From assembly GCA_964412195.1 (NCBI GenBank), contig CAYPNP010000004.1, positions 124,001 to 188,000 on the forward strand: a stretch of DNA of 64,000 bases. Direction: 5' to 3'. Below, piece by piece: positions 52,579 through 61,601 of the stretch. Source of the stretch: CAYPNP01 sp964412195 (GTDB lineage: Bacteria; Acidobacteriota; JAAYUB01). Made by a program: the position numbers and the translations under genes. Within the stretch, counting starts at the first letter, position 1; each line of letters begins with the position of its first letter. The notes under the pieces are model-generated. The model was not told the DNA's origin. It was given only the letters and a program-made list of their open reading frames with translations, and did no database searches.

Positions 52579-53715
52579 ATGTCGATGGACAGCGCCTGGC
52601 TCCAAAAGAAGTGGCTCCCTCCTTTAGCGCTTCTCCTCTTGGGTGGATGGACCCCGTGCGCCCAGGAACTCCAGCGACCGGACAGTCCCAGGATCTCCGT
52701 CCAGACGGAGATCGTCACCGACTTCGTCACAGTCCGCGACAAGAGGGGGGCGATCGTCAAGGATCTAGTCCGCGAGGACTTCGCCCTCGCCGAAGACGGG
52801 CGGGCACAGGACATCCGCTACTTCTCCCGCGAGAGCGACCTGCCCCTGACCATCGGACTGATCGTGGACACCACCCCGAGCGAGGCGAATATGTTGGAGG
52901 AGGAACGGGCCGCCAGCCGGGTTTTATTAAACAAGATGCTCCGGCCCGACAAGGACCAGGCCTTCCTGATCCAATACAGCCATGAGGTGGAGCTGCTTCA
53001 GGACCTGACCTCCTCGCCAGCCAAGCTCGAGAAGGCCCTAGGGCTGCTGGAGCGGCACAGCTTTGGAGGCGGCGGGGCGGGCGGAGGCACCGGCGGGCCG
53101 GGCGGGGGCGGCGTCTATGCCACCGCGCTGGCCGACGCCGTCTACCTGGCCTCCGATGAGATCCTGAAAACGGTACCGGGCCGGAAGGCGCTCATCATCC
53201 TGGGTGACGGCGACCACGTGGGCGACCGCGCGGAGATGGCCATTGCTGCCGCGCAGCAGGCCGACACGCTGATCTACGCCATCCGCATCTACGACAAGGA
53301 CTTCGGCGGCGGGGGCGGCGGCTGGAAGGACATCGTCCGCCTTCCGCCTCCCGGCGGGCCCGGCGGCGGGGGACCGGGCGGTGGTGGACCGGGCGGCGAT
53401 CCCGGGGGCGGGCCAGGGGGAGGAAGCCCAGGCGGCGGTCCTGGCGGGGGACCTCCCGGCGGCGGTGACCGTTCCGCCTGGAAGAAGAACCTTCAGGCGC
53501 TCTCCGGCAAGACCGGCGGGGAGTACTTCGAAGTCGGCAAGAAGATGCCGCTGGAGGAGATCTACCGCCGGATCGAGGAGGAACTGCGCAGCCAGTACAG
53601 CCTCGGCTATGCGCCCGGGGCCGACGCCCGGAAAGGCTACCGGCAGATTTCGGTCTCCGTGGGGAAAAAGGACCTGGTCGTCCACGGCCGCGAGGGCTAC
53701 TACCCGAAAGAGTGA
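52579..53715 (+). CDS. Secreted VWA protein, VWFA-related acidobacterial type
   Basis: The 378-residue exported protein has a signal peptide, a beta-strand segment (VQTEIVTDFVTVRDKRGAIV, LVREDFALAEDG) and a von Willebrand A domain with the MIDAS-like DTTPS after LIVDTTPS. This order matches TIGR03436, a family expanded in Acidobacteria. It is unusual in carrying a Gly/Pro-rich low-complexity insert (roughly residues 255-294) made of GGPGGG-type units, in the last third of the domain. Role unknown; VWA proteins usually bind proteins or metals. Confidence 0.88.
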   Translation: MSMDSAWLQKKWLPPLALLLLGGWTPCAQELQRPDSPRISVQTEIVTDFVTVRDKRGAIVKDLVREDFALAEDGRAQDIRYFSRESDLPLTIGLIVDTTPSEANMLEEERAASRVLLNKMLRPDKDQAFLIQYSHEVELLQDLTSSPAKLEKALGLLERHSFGGGGAGGGTGGPGGGGVYATALADAVYLASDEILKTVPGRKALIILGDGDHVGDRAEMAIAAAQQADTLIYAIRIYDKDFGGGGGGWKDIVRLPPPGGPGGGGPGGGGPGGDPGGGPGGGSPGGGPGGGPPGGGDRSAWKKNLQALSGKTGGEYFEVGKKMPLEEIYRRIEEELRSQYSLGYAPGADARKGYRQISVSVGKKDLVVHGREGYYPKE

Positions 53716-53730
53716 CGCCCCCGATGCCTC

Positions 53731-53767
53731 GATTGTGACGGATTGGATTGTGACGGAGCCTGGCACC
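53731..53767. repeat. GATTGTGACGGAGCC repeat, copy 1
   Basis: GATTGTGACGGATTG, then GATTGTGACGGAGCCTGGCACC. A near copy is at 55267-55298, on the other side of the serine hydrolase gene, in the same orientation. Confidence 0.6.
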
Positions 53768-53904
53768 ATCTCTTCAGTTACCCGCTGGCAGCTGACGCTT
53801 GCCGGTACCGACCGCCTGCCGGTGTCCGGGCTGGCGCATTCTATTCCATCCACTCGTGATTAGTTGCGATACCGCTTCTCCCGCTGCGGCATTGCCCGCC
53901 GGCC

Positions 53905-55125
53905 CTATCGGCCGAAAGGCCAGCCGTACACCCGGGTCAGGGCGGTCATCAGCTCCAGGGCCAGCAGCTCGCCCTTGACGCCGTTGGTCATGATGACCAC
54001 GCCCTGCCCCTTCTCGGGATAGCCGATCAGCCAGCTGGTCGCCCCGGGATAGTTGCTGCCGGGATGTCCGAAGGAGAGCCCTTCCCCCTGGCCGAGGAGA
54101 AACACCCCCAGGCCCTCGCGGGCGGGGAAGCCGAACAGCCGCGGGTCGAGCTCCACTTCCGTCCGGAACATCTGCCGGACGGACGCCGGGGACATGAGCC
54201 GGCCGGACCGTCCCTGGCTGGCCCGCATCAGCTCGATGGCCAGCCGGGCCAGGTCCGACGGCGTGGTCATCAGCCCGCCCTGGGCCTGTGCCGCGGGGTG
54301 CATGGCCGGCTCGCAGGCGACGCCCTCGCCGTCGTGGGGCGCCGCTTCCCGGGACCGCCAGGCCGGCGGCAGGGGATACGCGAACGTGCTGGATTTCATC
54401 TGCAGCGGCTGGAACACCATCTGCCGGGCCAGCTCCGCAAACGGCCTGCCATACACGTCTTCCAGGACCTGCTGGATGACCACGTAGCCGATGTTGGAAT
54501 ACTGCCACTTGCTGCCGGGGACGAGCCCGACCACGGCCGGCTTGTTCTGGGCGGGCGCCTCCCCCCGCAGCACCTGCACCAGCGTCGGCGGGGCAGCCGT
54601 GTCGTCGTACGGGAAGTTGGTCGCCGGCAGCCCGGCCTGGTGGGTCAGCAGCCGGCGGAGGGTGACCTTCTGCTCCCGGGTGAACTCGCTCTCCTGGACC
54701 TTCCAGGATTTCAGATAAGTGTTGACGTCCGCGTCCAGGTCCAGTTTCCCCTGCTCGACGCCGCGCAGGACCATCACGGCGGTGACCAGCTTGGAGGTCG
54801 AGGCGGCCTCGAAGAGGGACTCCGGCGTCACCGGGGCCGTCCCGCCGGCCCGGAGCACGCCGTAGCCCCTGGCCCACTCGATCCGCAGCCGGTCGATGAC
54901 GGCGATGCTCACGCCGGGGACTTTGCCGGACGCCATCCGCTCCGCCAGTGTATAGAGTTTCGGGGCCGAAGCGGCGTCAGCGGCGCCAAACTCCGGCAGC
55001 GAACTCTCGACTTCCCGGATGCGCTGGGCCGTCTGGGCCGGGTCGGGTTTGTCCGGCGGGGCAGCCAGAAACAGAAAGGTTCCAGCCAGGATGAGCAGGA
55101 TCAGGCAAAATGGTCTCGGCCGCAT
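53905..55125 (-). CDS. Beta-lactamase-fold serine hydrolase (class C type)
   Basis: The 406-residue protein has a signal peptide (residues 1-22) and the class C/esterase motifs: S109-T-S-K112, Y209-S-N211 and a C-terminal HPGSN in place of KTG. Such proteins are penicillin-binding-like peptidases, esterases or amidases; lactamase activity is not implied. The ATG follows GGGAGGACGCC. Confidence 0.88.
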   Translation of the reverse strand: MRPRPFCLILLILAGTFLFLAAPPDKPDPAQTAQRIREVESSLPEFGAADAASAPKLYTLAERMASGKVPGVSIAVIDRLRIEWARGYGVLRAGGTAPVTPESLFEAASTSKLVTAVMVLRGVEQGKLDLDADVNTYLKSWKVQESEFTREQKVTLRRLLTHQAGLPATNFPYDDTAAPPTLVQVLRGEAPAQNKPAVVGLVPGSKWQYSNIGYVVIQQVLEDVYGRPFAELARQMVFQPLQMKSSTFAYPLPPAWRSREAAPHDGEGVACEPAMHPAAQAQGGLMTTPSDLARLAIELMRASQGRSGRLMSPASVRQMFRTEVELDPRLFGFPAREGLGVFLLGQGEGLSFGHPGSNYPGATSWLIGYPEKGQGVVIMTNGVKGELLALELMTALTRVYGWPFGR

Positions 55126-55266
55126 GGCGTCCTCCCGTTCGGCGGATGATGGCGGTCCAGGCGAAAGCAACGCCCGGCGGGCACCGGTTGTCCTTTCAAT
55201 CCCCGCTGCACTGAAGAACGCTGCGCCGGCGGCGGAAGTTCCCGGGCCGGCGGACCGGGACTACGG

Positions 55267-55298
55267 AATTGTGACGGATTGTGACGGAGCCGGGCACC
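55267..55298. repeat. GATTGTGACGGAGCC repeat, copy 2
   Basis: AATTGTGACGGATTGTGACGGAGCCGGGCACC-type sequence matching 53731-53767 in most positions. Confidence 0.6.
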
Positions 55299-55318
55299 GC
55301 GCAGACTCCTCTTTGAAT

Positions 55319-55361
55319 CGTTGGAACGTTGGAATGTTACAACGTTTCAACGTTACAACTT
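55319..55361. repeat. GTTGGAACGTTGGAA heptad array
   Basis: Seven-base units run GTTGGAAC, GTTGGAAT, then GTTACAAC, GTTTCAAC, GTTACAAC. The two halves are imperfect inverses. This is a different sequence family from the GTTCAGC arrays but has the same seven-base period. Confidence 0.6.
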
Positions 55362-55467
55362 GAAAACGGCTGGATCTGTGCCGTCGGGCGGGGGAATCCC
55401 CGCGAGTGTAGTACAATGCACGCCGCCGGGACAGTTCCCGGCCGGGAATCCACGGCAGAGAGGCGAC

Positions 55468-55731
55468 ATGAAGGAATTGGTGGGAGTCATCTTCGGGCTG
55501 GGGCTGATGGCCAACGCCGGCCTGTTCGTGATCCAGGCGGTCAAGATCGGGCGGGCCCGCAGCGCCAAGGGGGTATCCATCCTGACCTTTGCCGGGTTCT
55601 GCCTCCTCCAGGTGACCGGCATCCTGCACGGCATTTTCCAGCGGGACCTGTACCTGCTGTCCGGCATGGTGGCCAGCCTCCTGGCCTGCGGCACGGTCAC
55701 CGGCCTGGCGATCTACTACCGGAACCGCTGA
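55468..55731 (+). CDS. SemiSWEET/PQ-loop small membrane transporter
   Basis: The 87-residue protein has three helices: residues about 4-22, 37-58 and 64-83. The connecting segment FVIQAVKIGRARSAKGVSILTF resembles the PQ-loop/SemiSWEET pattern in which two three-helix subunits form a sugar-type carrier. The Pro-Gln pair is replaced by Ile-Gln, so assignment is tentative. The ATG follows AGAGAGGCGAC. Confidence 0.65.
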   Translation: MKELVGVIFGLGLMANAGLFVIQAVKIGRARSAKGVSILTFAGFCLLQVTGILHGIFQRDLYLLSGMVASLLACGTVTGLAIYYRNR

Positions 55732-55824
55732 CGCACTCGACCCGGCGCCCGGGTCGCTGGGAAAGAAACCGCCTCGCCGGGGCCGATCCGGGTTACAATT
55801 GAGCAGGAGTACTCACACCCCATC

Positions 55825-58800
55825 ATGGTCGAACGGCAGATTCTCACCGCGCTTCTGCTCCGGCGAGAAATTTCTCTGGAGCAGATCTGGCAGGCGTTCC
55901 TGTCGGCGGAGCAGGAACCGGACAGCTCCCTCCAGCTGGACGAGTTCCTCCAGCTGCTGGTGAAGACGGGCACGCTGTCCTCCGACCTCGTGGCATCCCT
56001 GGGGCAGAACCCCGACCAGTCCACGCTCTGCCTGCTGCAGGGCGACGTCCCGCCGGCCGCCCCCGCCCTCCAGGAGCTTCCGCCCGCCCGCGGCGCCGCC
56101 CCGCCGGGCATCCTCTTCGCCCGGCGCTACGAGTTCCGGCGGGTTCTCGGTCAGGGCGCCAACGGCAAGGTGTTCCAGGCCCACGACCGGATGCTCAAGC
56201 GCGACGTGGCGGTGAAGATCATCGAGAACCCGAACGAGGCGGAACGCAAGCGATTCCTGCAGGAAGCCAGCGCCCAAGCCCGGGTGTCGCACGAGAACGT
56301 CTGCCGGGTGTTCGACGCCGGGGAGATCGAGGGCCGGCTGTTCATCTCCATGCAGCTCATCCAGGGCGAGACGCTGAAAGTGGCCAGCGAGCGGCTGTCC
56401 CTTCGCGACAAGGTCCGCCTGATCCTCCAGACCGCCGAGGGCATCCACGCCGCCCACCGGATGGGCCTGGTGCACCGGGACATCAAGCCGGGCAACATCA
56501 TGGTGGAACAGGCGGGCGAAGCACCCCGGGCCTCCGTGGTCGATTTCGGCCTGGTCCGCGAGGTGACCGACCCGGCCGCCACCGGGGAGATCGCCGGGAC
56601 CCCGCTCTACATGTCACCGGAGCAGATCCAGGGCCGCAACGACCTCGTCGACTGGCGTTCCGACGTCTACTCCCTCGGGATGACCTTCCACGAGATCCTC
56701 ACCGGGGAGAACTTCTTCGCCGCGCCCACCCCCGTCAGCGTCCTGATCCGGATCCTCCAGGAAGAACCCCGCTTCTCAAAGGAAGCCGCCAGCAACTTGC
56801 CCCGGGACCTGCAGGCCATCGTGCTCAAGTGCGTGGCCAAGCGCCCCGAGGACCGCTACCCCACCATGCGGGAAGTGGCCGAAGACCTGCGGCGTTATCT
56901 TGACGGGCTGCCCGTGTCGGCCCGGCCGGTGCCTCTCCCGGTCCGGCTCTTCCGCTGGGCGCGCCGCAACCGGCCGCTGGCGGCGGTGATCCTGATCGGC
57001 CTGGCGCTGGCGGGCATGCTGGGCTCGCTGTGGCTCACCTCGGCCCTGGAATCGCGCCGGCGGGCCGCCCTTTCGCTTCGCTTCGGCGAGCTGGCCTCTT
57101 CCATCGAGCAGATCCACGAGACTTCCATGCTGCTGCCGCTCCATGACATCGGGCGGGAGAACCGGTCGATCCGGCGGCGGATGGACCAAATCCAGGGCGA
57201 GATGGACCGGATCGGCAAGATCGCTGAGGGGCCGGGACATTACGCGTTGGGACGCGGCTTCATGGCGCTCGAGAACTGGCCGGACGCCCGCTCGCACCTG
57301 GAAGCCGCGGTCCGGGAGAACCCCGGCGATGCCGCGGCCCAGCTGGCCCTGGGGCAGGCCCTCGGCATGCTCTACCGGTTGAGCCGGGTGGAAATCTACA
57401 GCCTGACCAACGCGGCCGAGCGGGAATACCGCCTCCGCCAGTGCCGGCAGGAACTGGGCGAGCCCGCCCTGCGCCACCTCCGGGCCGGCCTGGGGGCGGC
57501 GGGCGACGCCCGGGAGTATGGGGAAGCCTTGATCGCTTACTGCGAGGGGAAGTACGACGACGCCATCCGCTTGGCCGGAGAAGCCTGGCGCAAGAACCCC
57601 TCGTTCTACCCCGCGGGCATCCTGCACGGCCTGGGGTACGTGGACCGCGGCGCCGAGCGCGTCCAGCAGGTGAACCTGGTGGAAGCCGAAACGGATCTGC
57701 AGCAGGCGGGGAAGGTGTTCGCCCGCCTGCTGGAGATCGCCCGCAGCCAGCCGGAACTCCGCCGGCTCGAAGCCGTCCGCCGAGTCAATCTCCTGCGGAT
57801 CGATCGGAGGCGGGATTCCCTGAGCGGCGACCGGACCGCCTGGGCGTTCCAGGCCTGCGCCGACCTGCTGCGGGTCGATCCCCAAAGCGACCAGGCCCAC
57901 TACCTGCAGGCGCTGCTGCATGAGATGACCGCCGAGATCGCCCGGAGCCGCGGCCAGGATCCGACTCCACCCATGGATGCCGCGCTGTCTGAAATCAGGC
58001 AGGCCCTGAAGATCCGGCCCGACTCCCCGAACTATTGGAATTGGCTGGGGATCTTCCTGAAAACCGCCGCGGAATACAAGCTCGGCCAGGGGATCATCGA
58101 TCCGGAGATGATCGCGCAATCCGTGGATGCCAGCCGCCAGGCGCTGCGGTTGCGCCCCAACAATCCCAAGGCTTACAATTGCATCGGCGTTACTTGCCGG
58201 TTGAAGGCCTTCGCCGCCATGCTGGAGGGCGCCGATCAGCGGCCGCCCCTGCGGGAGGCCGTCACCGCGCTGGAAGAGGCCCACCGGCTGGATCCGGATT
58301 ATCCGGATCCCTACCTGAACCTTGCCCTGATCTACCAGGACCTGACCATGTACGAGCTCAACTACGGCCTCGATCCCCGGGAATCCGCCCGCCAGGCCAT
58401 GTCCTGGTGCGAGCAGGCGGTCCTCCATGCACCCCAGAACTCCTACCTGGCCGTGATCCGTTCCGGCGTCCTGCTGGCCCTGGCCACATTCGGTCTGAAC
58501 ACCGGCGGCGACGGCCGGGCCATCCGCCAATACCTGGCCGCCGCCCAGGCCGCAGCGGAGGCCAATCCGCGGAACTCGCATGCCCACATGCAGCTCAGCC
58601 AGGCCAACCTGTTGCTGGCCCGCTGGCAGATGCGCCGCGGGGAGGACCCGGCGGCGGCGATCCGGGTCGCCAAGGCGGCCGGGGAACGAACCGTCGCCCT
58701 GGACGCCGGCAATCCCTACGGATATCACTCCCTGGCCGGCGTCTGGCTGGCGGAGACGGAGTGGGCGGTGCGCGAGGGCAAGGACCCAGGCCGCTCGCTC

Positions 58801-59214
58801 GCGGAGGCGGAACGGCTTGCCCGGCGGTGCATCCGGATGATTCCGGCGGACATCGAGATGACCCTCCTCCTGGCCCAGGTGATCCGCTGGCAGGCGGAGG
58901 CGGCCCTCGCCGGCGGGATGGACCCTGGCGGCCCGGCCCGGCAGGGCCTGGCGCTGCTGGCCGGAGCCGCCCGCATGGATCCCCGCGAGGCCCGGGTGCC
59001 GGCGCTCCAGGGAGAGATCCGGCTGATTCTGGCCCGGGCCGGATCCGATCCGGAAAAGGCGCGGTCGGAAGCCGGCCAGGCGGCGGCCCGGTTCCGGGAG
59101 GCGTTGCGCCTCAACCCCTACCTCCGCCTGGAGCTGGCCCCCTCCCTGGAGAGGGCCCTCTCGCTTCGGCAACCGGCCCCATCCGCCCAGTCGAGGCCGC
59201 CCGTCGAGGAATAG
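55825..59214 (+). CDS. Membrane Ser/Thr protein kinase with TPR-like tail
   Basis: The 1129-residue protein has a short N-terminal region, a protein-kinase domain (about 100-370: GQGANGKVFQA, VAVKII, catalytic HRDIKPGN from H217, VDFGLV, SPEQ) and a membrane helix (about 385-406). A very long TPR/helical-repeat region follows, predicted outside the membrane, with NP-G--Y---A-type units to residue 1100. Bacterial kinases of this design sense signals through the repeat region. The start ATG has only a distant AGGAG and an upstream TACAAT (55794-55799); the true start could differ slightly. Confidence 0.9.
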   Translation: MVERQILTALLLRREISLEQIWQAFLSAEQEPDSSLQLDEFLQLLVKTGTLSSDLVASLGQNPDQSTLCLLQGDVPPAAPALQELPPARGAAPPGILFARRYEFRRVLGQGANGKVFQAHDRMLKRDVAVKIIENPNEAERKRFLQEASAQARVSHENVCRVFDAGEIEGRLFISMQLIQGETLKVASERLSLRDKVRLILQTAEGIHAAHRMGLVHRDIKPGNIMVEQAGEAPRASVVDFGLVREVTDPAATGEIAGTPLYMSPEQIQGRNDLVDWRSDVYSLGMTFHEILTGENFFAAPTPVSVLIRILQEEPRFSKEAASNLPRDLQAIVLKCVAKRPEDRYPTMREVAEDLRRYLDGLPVSARPVPLPVRLFRWARRNRPLAAVILIGLALAGMLGSLWLTSALESRRRAALSLRFGELASSIEQIHETSMLLPLHDIGRENRSIRRRMDQIQGEMDRIGKIAEGPGHYALGRGFMALENWPDARSHLEAAVRENPGDAAAQLALGQALGMLYRLSRVEIYSLTNAAEREYRLRQCRQELGEPALRHLRAGLGAAGDAREYGEALIAYCEGKYDDAIRLAGEAWRKNPSFYPAGILHGLGYVDRGAERVQQVNLVEAETDLQQAGKVFARLLEIARSQPELRRLEAVRRVNLLRIDRRRDSLSGDRTAWAFQACADLLRVDPQSDQAHYLQALLHEMTAEIARSRGQDPTPPMDAALSEIRQALKIRPDSPNYWNWLGIFLKTAAEYKLGQGIIDPEMIAQSVDASRQALRLRPNNPKAYNCIGVTCRLKAFAAMLEGADQRPPLREAVTALEEAHRLDPDYPDPYLNLALIYQDLTMYELNYGLDPRESARQAMSWCEQAVLHAPQNSYLAVIRSGVLLALATFGLNTGGDGRAIRQYLAAAQAAAEANPRNSHAHMQLSQANLLLARWQMRRGEDPAAAIRVAKAAGERTVALDAGNPYGYHSLAGVWLAETEWAVREGKDPGRSLAEAERLARRCIRMIPADIEMTLLLAQVIRWQAEAALAGGMDPGGPARQGLALLAGAARMDPREARVPALQGEIRLILARAGSDPEKARSEAGQAAARFREALRLNPYLRLELAPSLERALSLRQPAPSAQSRPPVEE

Positions 59215-59311
59215 CGAAGCAACGAACCGGCCATCGCCAGGCCCGCAAGGCACTTCACGGCCCGGGCCGGCAGAGGACCGCACGCCCGTGGGGTCAGGCC
59301 CCCCCGCCGCC

Positions 59312-60232
59312 TCAGTTGAACAGAGGATGCTTGACCAGCTTCGGGATGATGGGGGTGAAGTAGAACTGGATGTTCCACTTCTGGCCGAATTCGTCCGGGC
59401 GGGCGGCCATCCATTGCCCGGCCAGGCTGATCTTGACCGGGATCCGCCCGGCCCGGACGACCTTGCCGACGCTGACGCCGAGGGGGACGGTCCATACCTG
59501 GCCCGGCTCGGCCTGCCAGTTCGCCAGGATGTTTCCCGAGTAGCCGACGCTCCAGCCATGCGGGAAGAACCAGGCAGCGATGGGCTGGAGGTTCATCGAG
59601 TTCGTGTCGGGCCGGCTGCCGTTGCCCGCAAAGGACGTCCAATTCTGGGTGAAGCTGGCGAGGATCCACCTCTTCGACAGGTAGCCGAAAAGCACGGCCG
59701 GGCCCGCCTGCCACTTCCCGGCCCCCGTATGAACCGAGGTGGCGGTCGGGAAGACAAAGGTCGGCCCGACGCCGATCAGCCAGTTCCCGCAAAGGCTGCG
59801 GTTCGGCGACAGCACCACCGAGAGGGCCATGTCTCCTAAACCGGTCGTCTTCAGAACCTCCATGCCGGGCGGGGGGCCCGCCACCGCCTCCGGGTACGGC
59901 CGGGAATCGAACAAAGGGATCACCGGCCTGGGGATGAGGTTCCAGTCCCGGGTCAGCGCCACCGGCAGCATGGGCTGGAAATTCAGGTTCGAGTTCCACC
60001 GGTCCGCCTGGCCGGGGAAGGTGCTCACCCGGAAATTGTTCTGCTGGAAGCTGATGGACCAGAAGTCGCTGGCGGGATTGGTGAGCTTCTTGTTCAGTTC
60101 GGTCAGCGACTCGCCATTCCCCGCGCCGGCCGTCTGCCCGGTCGCGTCCGGATCCGCTGCCGCACCGCGGGTCGAAACCAAGCACGCGATCACGAGCCAG
60201 AACAGGACGGACGCGCTTGCCCGTTTCCTCAT
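59312..60232 (-). CDS. Outer-membrane beta-barrel protein, neuromedin-U-like
   Basis: The 306-residue exported protein has a signal peptide and alternating beta-strand pattern ending in an aromatic/hydrophobic residue region (FYFTPIIPKLV). Segments such as FWSISFQQNNFRV, LIGVGPTFVFPTATS and PLGVSVGKVV match proteins often labelled neuromedin U in databases, which are probably outer-membrane transporters or porin-like. The ATG start lies about 20 bases downstream of a TGG-TACACT -10 element. Confidence 0.8.
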   Translation of the reverse strand: MRKRASASVLFWLVIACLVSTRGAAADPDATGQTAGAGNGESLTELNKKLTNPASDFWSISFQQNNFRVSTFPGQADRWNSNLNFQPMLPVALTRDWNLIPRPVIPLFDSRPYPEAVAGPPPGMEVLKTTGLGDMALSVVLSPNRSLCGNWLIGVGPTFVFPTATSVHTGAGKWQAGPAVLFGYLSKRWILASFTQNWTSFAGNGSRPDTNSMNLQPIAAWFFPHGWSVGYSGNILANWQAEPGQVWTVPLGVSVGKVVRAGRIPVKISLAGQWMAARPDEFGQKWNIQFYFTPIIPKLVKHPLFN

Positions 60233-60260
60233 CGCCGACCTCCGGGGATTATTTTGGCAC

Positions 60261-60269
60261 AGTGTACCA
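60261..60269 (-). promoter_or_regulatory. Extended -10 promoter of outer-membrane protein gene
   Basis: On the minus strand TGG-TACACT lies 29 bases upstream of the start at 60232. No clear -35 box. Confidence 0.5.
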
Positions 60270-60314
60270 CAACGGCATCCCGAACGCCCGAGCGCTGAGA
60301 GTGAGGGGAGCCGG

Positions 60315-60857
60315 CTAATTCGCCTGCGTGATCTTGGGGATGATCGCGTCGATCCAGGCCATGGCGGTTTCCTTGGCTCCGCAGAAATTGTTGACCCCGA
60401 CGCCCACGAGGCCGCTTTGCCCCTTGCCCGTCCAGCCGATCCGCCAGGTCTCCAGGTCGGGCCCGGCCCCCCCGCCGATCCACGGGGTGATGACCTTGCG
60501 GCAGGTCAGGATGCCGCCGCGATAGCGTTTCTTGCCGCACGGCTCCTCCCGGGTCGCCGAACCGGGCATCTGCCCGCCCGGGTCTTCAGGCTGGCCGGCG
60601 AGCATCTGCAGGACCTGGTCGGCCGCGGGGTTGTTCATCCAGCTGATCTCGAGTTCGATGCCCTGGTCCATGTGGGGCTTGGGGAAATTCTCGTTGGGCT
60701 TAGTCCCCCGAATGATGATGGAACCGCCGAGGTTCCGCTCCCCCTCCAGCTTGAATCCCGCGGGCATGACTTCCGCCCCCGGCGGCAGCTGGGACAGGGC
60801 CACAGCTGAAAACATGAACAGCACCACCAGGCCCGGGAACAATCTCAATCTGATCAT
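60315..60857 (-). CDS. Secreted hypothetical protein, 180 residues
   Basis: An N-terminal signal (MIRLRLFPGLVVLFMFSAVAL) precedes a soluble domain with three Cys (CGKKRY, TCRKV, FCGAK) that could form a disulfide. The segment GGSIIIRGTKPN and a Gly-rich middle give no known family. TATAAT at 60891-60886 on the minus strand (about 30 bases before the start) and GGAGG at the start support expression. Confidence 0.75.
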   Translation of the reverse strand: MIRLRLFPGLVVLFMFSAVALSQLPPGAEVMPAGFKLEGERNLGGSIIIRGTKPNENFPKPHMDQGIELEISWMNNPAADQVLQMLAGQPEDPGGQMPGSATREEPCGKKRYRGGILTCRKVITPWIGGGAGPDLETWRIGWTGKGQSGLVGVGVNNFCGAKETAMAWIDAIIPKITQAN

Positions 60858-60979
60858 TCAATCCTCCACGGAGTCTTTCTCGAACATTATAGGCGCTGGA
60901 GAACAGATTTGTTGAATTGAATCCTCCACCCCGCCATAAATCGGTCGGCGGGATCGCCAGAATTGTTCTCGATAGAAGA

Positions 60980-61008
60980 TTGCCAATCGGCGATATTACA
61001 CGTATAAT
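60980..61008 (+). promoter_or_regulatory. Promoter of MazEF-type operon
   Basis: TTGCCA (60980-60985), a 17-base spacer and TATAAT (61003-61008) match the consensus at 11 of 12 positions. The -10 box lies inside the inverted repeat 60996-61018. Confidence 0.75.
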
Positions 61009-61018
61009 TCACGTGTAA
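60996..61018. promoter_or_regulatory. Operator palindrome of toxin-antitoxin operon
   Basis: TTACACGT (60996-61003) and ACGTGTAA (61011-61018) form a perfect eight-bp inverted repeat with a seven-base spacer. It covers the -10 box and the transcription start, a typical site for autorepression by the antitoxin. Confidence 0.7.
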
Positions 61019-61031
61019 GGAGGGATCAATC

Positions 61032-61262
61032 ATGCAGAAGAAGTTGACCATCACCATCGCCGAAGAAGTTTACGCCGGGTTGCACCGCCGGATCGGCCGG
61101 CGCAAGATCAGCCGGTTCATCGAGGACCTGGTGCGTCCGCAGTTACTCGATTCCGATATGGAATCCGCCTATCAGGCCATGGCCCAGGATGAGGAGCGGG
61201 AACGGGAAGCGAAAGAATGGTCGGACGCGACCTTCGGGGACAGTTATCATGAAGCGCGGTGA
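61032..61262 (+). CDS. Antitoxin, ribbon-helix-helix type
   Basis: The 76-residue protein has an N-terminal strand (KKLTITIAEEVYAGL) and two helices (RKISRFIEDLVRPQL), as in ribbon-helix-helix DNA-binding antitoxins paired with MazF. A charged tail (EEREREAKEWSD) would wrap the toxin. GGAGGGATC precedes the ATG. The gene overlaps the toxin by 14 bases. It probably represses its own promoter through the palindrome at 60996-61018. Confidence 0.85.
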   Translation: MQKKLTITIAEEVYAGLHRRIGRRKISRFIEDLVRPQLLDSDMESAYQAMAQDEEREREAKEWSDATFGDSYHEAR

Positions 61263-61572
61263 GGTCTGGTGGGTGAATTTCGAACCCTCGATCGGGGGCG
61301 AGATTCGGAAAACACGACCGGCGGTCATTGTCAGCAACGACGCGGCGAATCGCCATCTAAACCGGGTCCAGGTAGTCCCCCTGACCTCCAACGTGGACCG
61401 CCTCTACCCCAGCGAAGCCTATATCACCCTGAACGACCGGCCGGGCAAAGCCATGGCCGACCAGATCGCCACGGTCAGCAAGGAGCGGCTGACCCGGCAG
61501 GAGGGCGCCCTGAACGCCGAGGACATGTTGCGGATATCCCGGGCGATCCGGATGCATCTGAGCCTGGAATAA
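61249..61572 (+). CDS. mazF: MazF-family endoribonuclease toxin
   Basis: The 107-residue protein has the MazF/PemK core: GEVWWVNFEPS, TRPAVIVSND, VQVVPLTSN, ADQIATVSKERL. Members cleave RNA at short sequences when not bound by antitoxin. ATG 61249 overlaps the antitoxin gene, which favours coupled translation with antitoxin made first. Cut specificity cannot be read from the sequence. Confidence 0.92.
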   Translation: MKRGEVWWVNFEPSIGGEIRKTRPAVIVSNDAANRHLNRVQVVPLTSNVDRLYPSEAYITLNDRPGKAMADQIATVSKERLTRQEGALNAEDMLRISRAIRMHLSLE

Positions 61573-61601
61573 GATCACTCCAGGAATAAACGGAGAGTAT
61601 T

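Noticed and set aside
53905..55125. True beta-lactamase resistance gene
   Set aside because: Motifs are shared with esterases and peptidases of the same fold; the KTG box is replaced, so resistance cannot be claimed.
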